Of a stretch of DNA of 9,586 nucleotides, positions 7,180-9,586 are shown piece by piece. Every line of letters starts with the position of its first letter. Position 1 is the first letter of the stretch. A model generated the notes under the pieces. It did not search any database. It was not told where the DNA came from and worked only from the letters and a program-made list of their open reading frames with translations. The translations under genes were made by a program, and so were the position numbers. Source of the stretch: Bacteroidota bacterium (lineage in GTDB: Bacteria > Bacteroidota > Bacteroidia > Chitinophagales > Chitinophagaceae). The DNA lies in assembly GCA_023426425.1 (NCBI GenBank), contig JAFAAT010000004.1:1-9586 (forward strand). Direction: 5' to 3'.

Positions 7180-7779
7180 TCATCTTTCCTGAAATAGCTC
7201 GTTGAGATTCATTGAGAAACCCGGCAGGACTTCGGAGCGGATCTCTCCGCCATTAACTGTTGTTCCTTTTTCGATGAACATTCCTGACTCGTTTCTGACA
7301 TATTTGACGAATGATTTTGCTTCAGGTTGAATGATCCAATACTCCCGTACGCCAGCAGCTTCGTAAATATCGAATTTGACGGACAGTTCTTTTTTTGAGT
7401 TTCCGGGTGAGAGTATTTCTACTACTATGTCTGGCGCACCCAGACATCCGCGGGCGTCTATTTTTGAAGGATCGCACACCACACATAGGTCCGGCTGGAC
7501 TACAGTGGTGATGTGGTCGTCTTCCCTATCCTGTGAATTATCGCTTTTGGGAAGTCTTACATCAAAAGGAGAAAGAAAGACTTCACACTGATGACCTCCT
7601 AAAAAGTTGGAAAGCAAAATGAAAAGCCGCCCTTTAATTCTTTGGTGCAATGTGCCGGGTGCAGGACTCATTTTGAACACCCTCCCCCTGAGGAGTTCAA
7701 AGCGTTGTTCAACAGTCCACCGCAGATAGTCTGCGTAGGTATAGCCGGAGTATGAAAAATCAGGTTCTTTGATTTCCAT
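7180..7779 (-). CDS. Uma2 family protein (PF05685, PD-(D/E)XK restriction-endonuclease fold)
   Basis: This is a complete 199-aa protein from an ATG at 7779 to a TGA at 7182-7180, the usual size for the family. Recognisable family blocks in order: TYADYLRW near 14-21, FELLRGRVFKMSPAPG at 27-42 (E28), VQPDLCVV at 94-101 (D97), PDIVVEILSP at 116-125 (E121), then K135, Y139 and the block GVREYWIIQPEAK at 143-155. The acidic residues sit where the PD-(D/E)XK nuclease fold places its metal ligands. The family is common and multi-copy in cyanobacteria and some Bacteroidota, and its substrate is not known. It is cytoplasmic, with no signal or membrane segment. It is convergent with smc across 69 bases and lies downstream of the receptor gene, but the terminator at 7864-7899 separates them, so it is probably transcribed alone. 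Confidence 0.93.
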   Translation of the reverse strand: MEIKEPDFSYSGYTYADYLRWTVEQRFELLRGRVFKMSPAPGTLHQRIKGRLFILLSNFLGGHQCEVFLSPFDVRLPKSDNSQDREDDHITTVVQPDLCVVCDPSKIDARGCLGAPDIVVEILSPGNSKKELSVKFDIYEAAGVREYWIIQPEAKSFVKYVRNESGMFIEKGTTVNGGEIRSEVLPGFSMNLNELFQER

Positions 7780-7795
7780 AGCGCGTTCTTTATTA

Positions 7796-7803
7796 CAAAG
7801 ATA
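7796..7803 (-). promoter_or_regulatory. Candidate -7 box (TATCTTTG) of the Uma2 gene
   Basis: The minus strand reads TATCTTTG from 7803 to 7796, a full match to TAnnTTTG, 16 bases before the ATG. TTTAG at 7827-7823 lies 19-20 bases further upstream, a partial match to a -33 TTTG at the right distance. This supports independent transcription of the gene. Confidence 0.45.
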
Positions 7804-7863
7804 GACGTCGGGAGCGAGGCTGCTAAAGCCAGGTGTATGTTCTCTAATGCGCTGTTACTGCGT

Positions 7864-7899
7864 AAATTGAAAATGGCTGTCTCCATTGAGACAGCCATT
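7864..7899 (-). terminator. Rho-independent terminator of the TonB-dependent receptor gene
   Basis: A 12-bp perfect stem (aatggctgtctc at 7872-7883, gagacagccatt at 7888-7899) closes a four-base loop. On the minus strand it is followed by TTTTCAATTT. The hairpin starts 23 bases after the receptor's TAG codon (7925-7923), the expected place, and would stop transcription before the Uma2 gene. Confidence 0.85.
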
Positions 7900-7922
7900 C
7901 AGTTGTATCATGCAAATCTCTT

Positions 7923-9586
7923 CTAAAACGTGTATCTCAGCATTGGCACAGGAAAGAATCCTTGCTGGTAATTATTGACTATGCGGTTATTGTGGTTGTC
8001 CCAGGTTTGGTTGAAGATGTTTTTCCTGTTGGTGATGTTTTGCAGGTCGACTGAAAACTCGAGTGTGCTACGCTTCATTTCCCTGCGGTAGGCAATCTTG
8101 AAGTCTACGCGGAAATAGTCATCCTGCTTCACTGAATAGGCTTGTTCCTCCAGGTACACTGCATCTCCCTCGATTCCAGATGTCATAAAATCAATTGGTG
8201 TGAGGTATCTGCCACCAATGAGCGAGGACTTAAGATTTAATGCCAGGACGCTTCCCTGTTTACCGATCCTGAACTCTTTTCCTCCCAGCACATTGAGTAC
8301 ATAGCCGGTGTTGAATGCGGTGTTTCTTTCCACACCATCACTGCCTTTATACTTTGAGTCAAACAGCGAAGTGGTAATGAGAAAATAGTACCCTTTAGTG
8401 AAGAAATGCTCCAATGTGATCTCTGCGCCGTAGTTGGTGCCGGTGCCACCATTTACCAGGCTGTCTGTGTTGGGTGGTGCAAAGTCAGCGCCGAAGTTCA
8501 GGGCAGAATAGGAGGTTTGCCTTATTTCCACGGGCACCTGGTCCAGACTTTGGTAGTATCCTTCGACTTTGAGACGAAGGCTTTGGCTGATGTTCCAGTC
8601 ATAGGTGAGGACGGTGTGGTGGCTACGGGTGAAATCCAGATTCCTGTTGGTGTAGATGACGCCGGAAGGAGTTGGCGTCTGCACGAAATAGCTATAGATA
8701 CTTTGCATCTGGTGGTGCATGCCATAGCCAATGCTGAGAGAGTGGTTTCGGCTGAGGGCATATTGGACACTCGCCCGTGGCTCTACGGCAAATGCATCAT
8801 TGATGTTCAGGTATTGTGTATGCACACCTACCACTGAAGACAGATTGTTGCTAAAGCGATGTCTCCATTGTGCATAGGCTTGTGCCAGTCCGAGGTCCCC
8901 TTGCTCGTCGGCATAGACTCTTTCGATATTGCCGTAGTAGATCCTCTTATTCTTCAGGTTGAATGTGGTATGGTCATAGATCACCCCTGCCTGCAGATTG
9001 TTTCTGGCGTTTATCTTGTGAAACAGTGTGAATACTGCAGATGCTTTGCCGGTAGTGAATCTGCCTTCGTAGGTTCTGCTGTCTGAATTGTTTTCATAGT
9101 TTATCGTGTCCTGCAGAAACTGTTCGAATGTGGTACTGTATCCGAGTGTGAGTCTGGCTGAGGTTTTTTCCGAAAGCTGGTATTCATAGCTCGCGCCGGT
9201 TATGGTGCTGCCATAAAGCGTCCGCATATTAGTATAGGGATTCCCGCCATAGAGGTCAGGTTTGGTGGTGTCTGTTTCGCGGCCCAGGAAGTCTGCCTTG
9301 CTGCTGCCTGCTATGCCGAATAAGCTGATCTTAGACTTAGTATTGATCCTGGTTGTGATCTTATAGTTCAGATCCTGGTAGATGGGAGTGGCTGAGCCGG
9401 TCCCGAGATCCAGTCCGAGTGCTTTGAACACCCCCAGGGTAGAGTAGCGGTAGTTGATCAGGTAAGAAGTCTGCTTTTTTCTTCCAAGGGGGCCTTCTGC
9501 TCCCGCTTCGAAGCCGTTGAATCCCACCTGGCCGACAAATTCATTCTTTTCCTTGTTGCCCTCCCGGAGGCGGAGATCGAATACGC
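7923..9586 (-). CDS. TonB-dependent outer-membrane receptor, beta-barrel part, N-terminus cut by window edge
   Basis: The frame is open from the window edge to a TAG at 7925-7923, giving 553 visible residues with no real start in the window. The GTG at 9527 is internal, because conserved sequence (VFDLRLREGNKEKNEFVGQ) continues upstream of it. The first part (EFVGQVGFNGFEAGAEGPL, then SYLINYRYSTLG) is a hallmark of Bacteroidota TonB-dependent receptors just after the plug. The rest is a regular run of amphipathic beta strands rich in Tyr, Asn, Gly and Thr with polar loops. Near the end it has FSVDLQNITNRKN and a C-terminal PMLRYTF with the terminal Phe needed for barrel assembly. The missing part should hold the signal peptide, probably a carboxypeptidase-regulatory-like domain, and the plug. 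The substrate cannot be told: no SusD-like partner is visible. A strong terminator follows. Confidence 0.9.
   Translation of the reverse strand, partial: VFDLRLREGNKEKNEFVGQVGFNGFEAGAEGPLGRKKQTSYLINYRYSTLGVFKALGLDLGTGSATPIYQDLNYKITTRINTKSKISLFGIAGSSKADFLGRETDTTKPDLYGGNPYTNMRTLYGSTITGASYEYQLSEKTSARLTLGYSTTFEQFLQDTINYENNSDSRTYEGRFTTGKASAVFTLFHKINARNNLQAGVIYDHTTFNLKNKRIYYGNIERVYADEQGDLGLAQAYAQWRHRFSNNLSSVVGVHTQYLNINDAFAVEPRASVQYALSRNHSLSIGYGMHHQMQSIYSYFVQTPTPSGVIYTNRNLDFTRSHHTVLTYDWNISQSLRLKVEGYYQSLDQVPVEIRQTSYSALNFGADFAPPNTDSLVNGGTGTNYGAEITLEHFFTKGYYFLITTSLFDSKYKGSDGVERNTAFNTGYVLNVLGGKEFRIGKQGSVLALNLKSSLIGGRYLTPIDFMTSGIEGDAVYLEEQAYSVKQDDYFRVDFKIAYRREMKRSTLEFSVDLQNITNRKNIFNQTWDNHNNRIVNNYQQGFFPVPMLRYTF

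Noticed and set aside
3580..7779. A defence module of Smc plus nuclease-like neighbours (Wadjet-type or similar)
   Set aside because: The Smc is a canonical full-length housekeeping condensin with a normal hinge and N-terminus, the Uma2 gene is convergent rather than co-transcribed, and no kleisin or other partner genes are present.

Overview
This window looks like chromosomal DNA from a member of the Bacteroidota, possibly the Chitinophagia; the class is a guess. The evidence is the end of a TonB-dependent receptor, a TPR / PD40-propeller / OmpA envelope protein with the domain order of the type IX secretion protein PorE, an smc gene with no Shine-Dalgarno-like sequence in front of it, and several upstream octamers matching the Bacteroidota -7 promoter motif TAnnTTTG.

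Layout: (1) 1-1076, minus strand, 3'-truncated: a DUF2130-family coiled-coil protein with an N-terminal CxxC and a D...ExK nuclease-like signature. (2) A short divergent spacer. (3) 1163-3043, plus strand: the PorE-like OmpA-family protein. (4) 3044-3579: a repeat-filled spacer of about 0.5 kb. It has two AT-rich blocks built from short units around 'tcgaaatccgaa', sharing exact direct repeats of 19 and 22 bp. Between them lies a cluster of GGGCTnAAGCCC-type palindromes, and after them two compact hairpins and an inverted repeat. (5) 3580-7110, plus strand: a complete smc gene that almost certainly starts at a TTG codon. (6) 7180-7779, minus strand, convergent with smc: a Uma2-family (PF05685) PD-(D/E)XK-fold protein. 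(7) 7864-7899: a strong intrinsic terminator for the next gene. (8) 7923-9586, minus strand, 5'-truncated: the beta-barrel part of a TonB-dependent receptor.

The genes do not form an evident operon or pathway. They are a housekeeping chromosome-organisation gene (smc), two cell-envelope genes and two genes with nuclease-like signatures and unknown roles, mostly with their own control signals. I see no RNA genes, CRISPR array, transposase or recognisable new multi-gene system. The most interesting items are the repeat-rich spacer before smc, the non-ATG smc start, the PorE-like architecture without a lipobox, and the RmuC-like layout of the DUF2130 protein.
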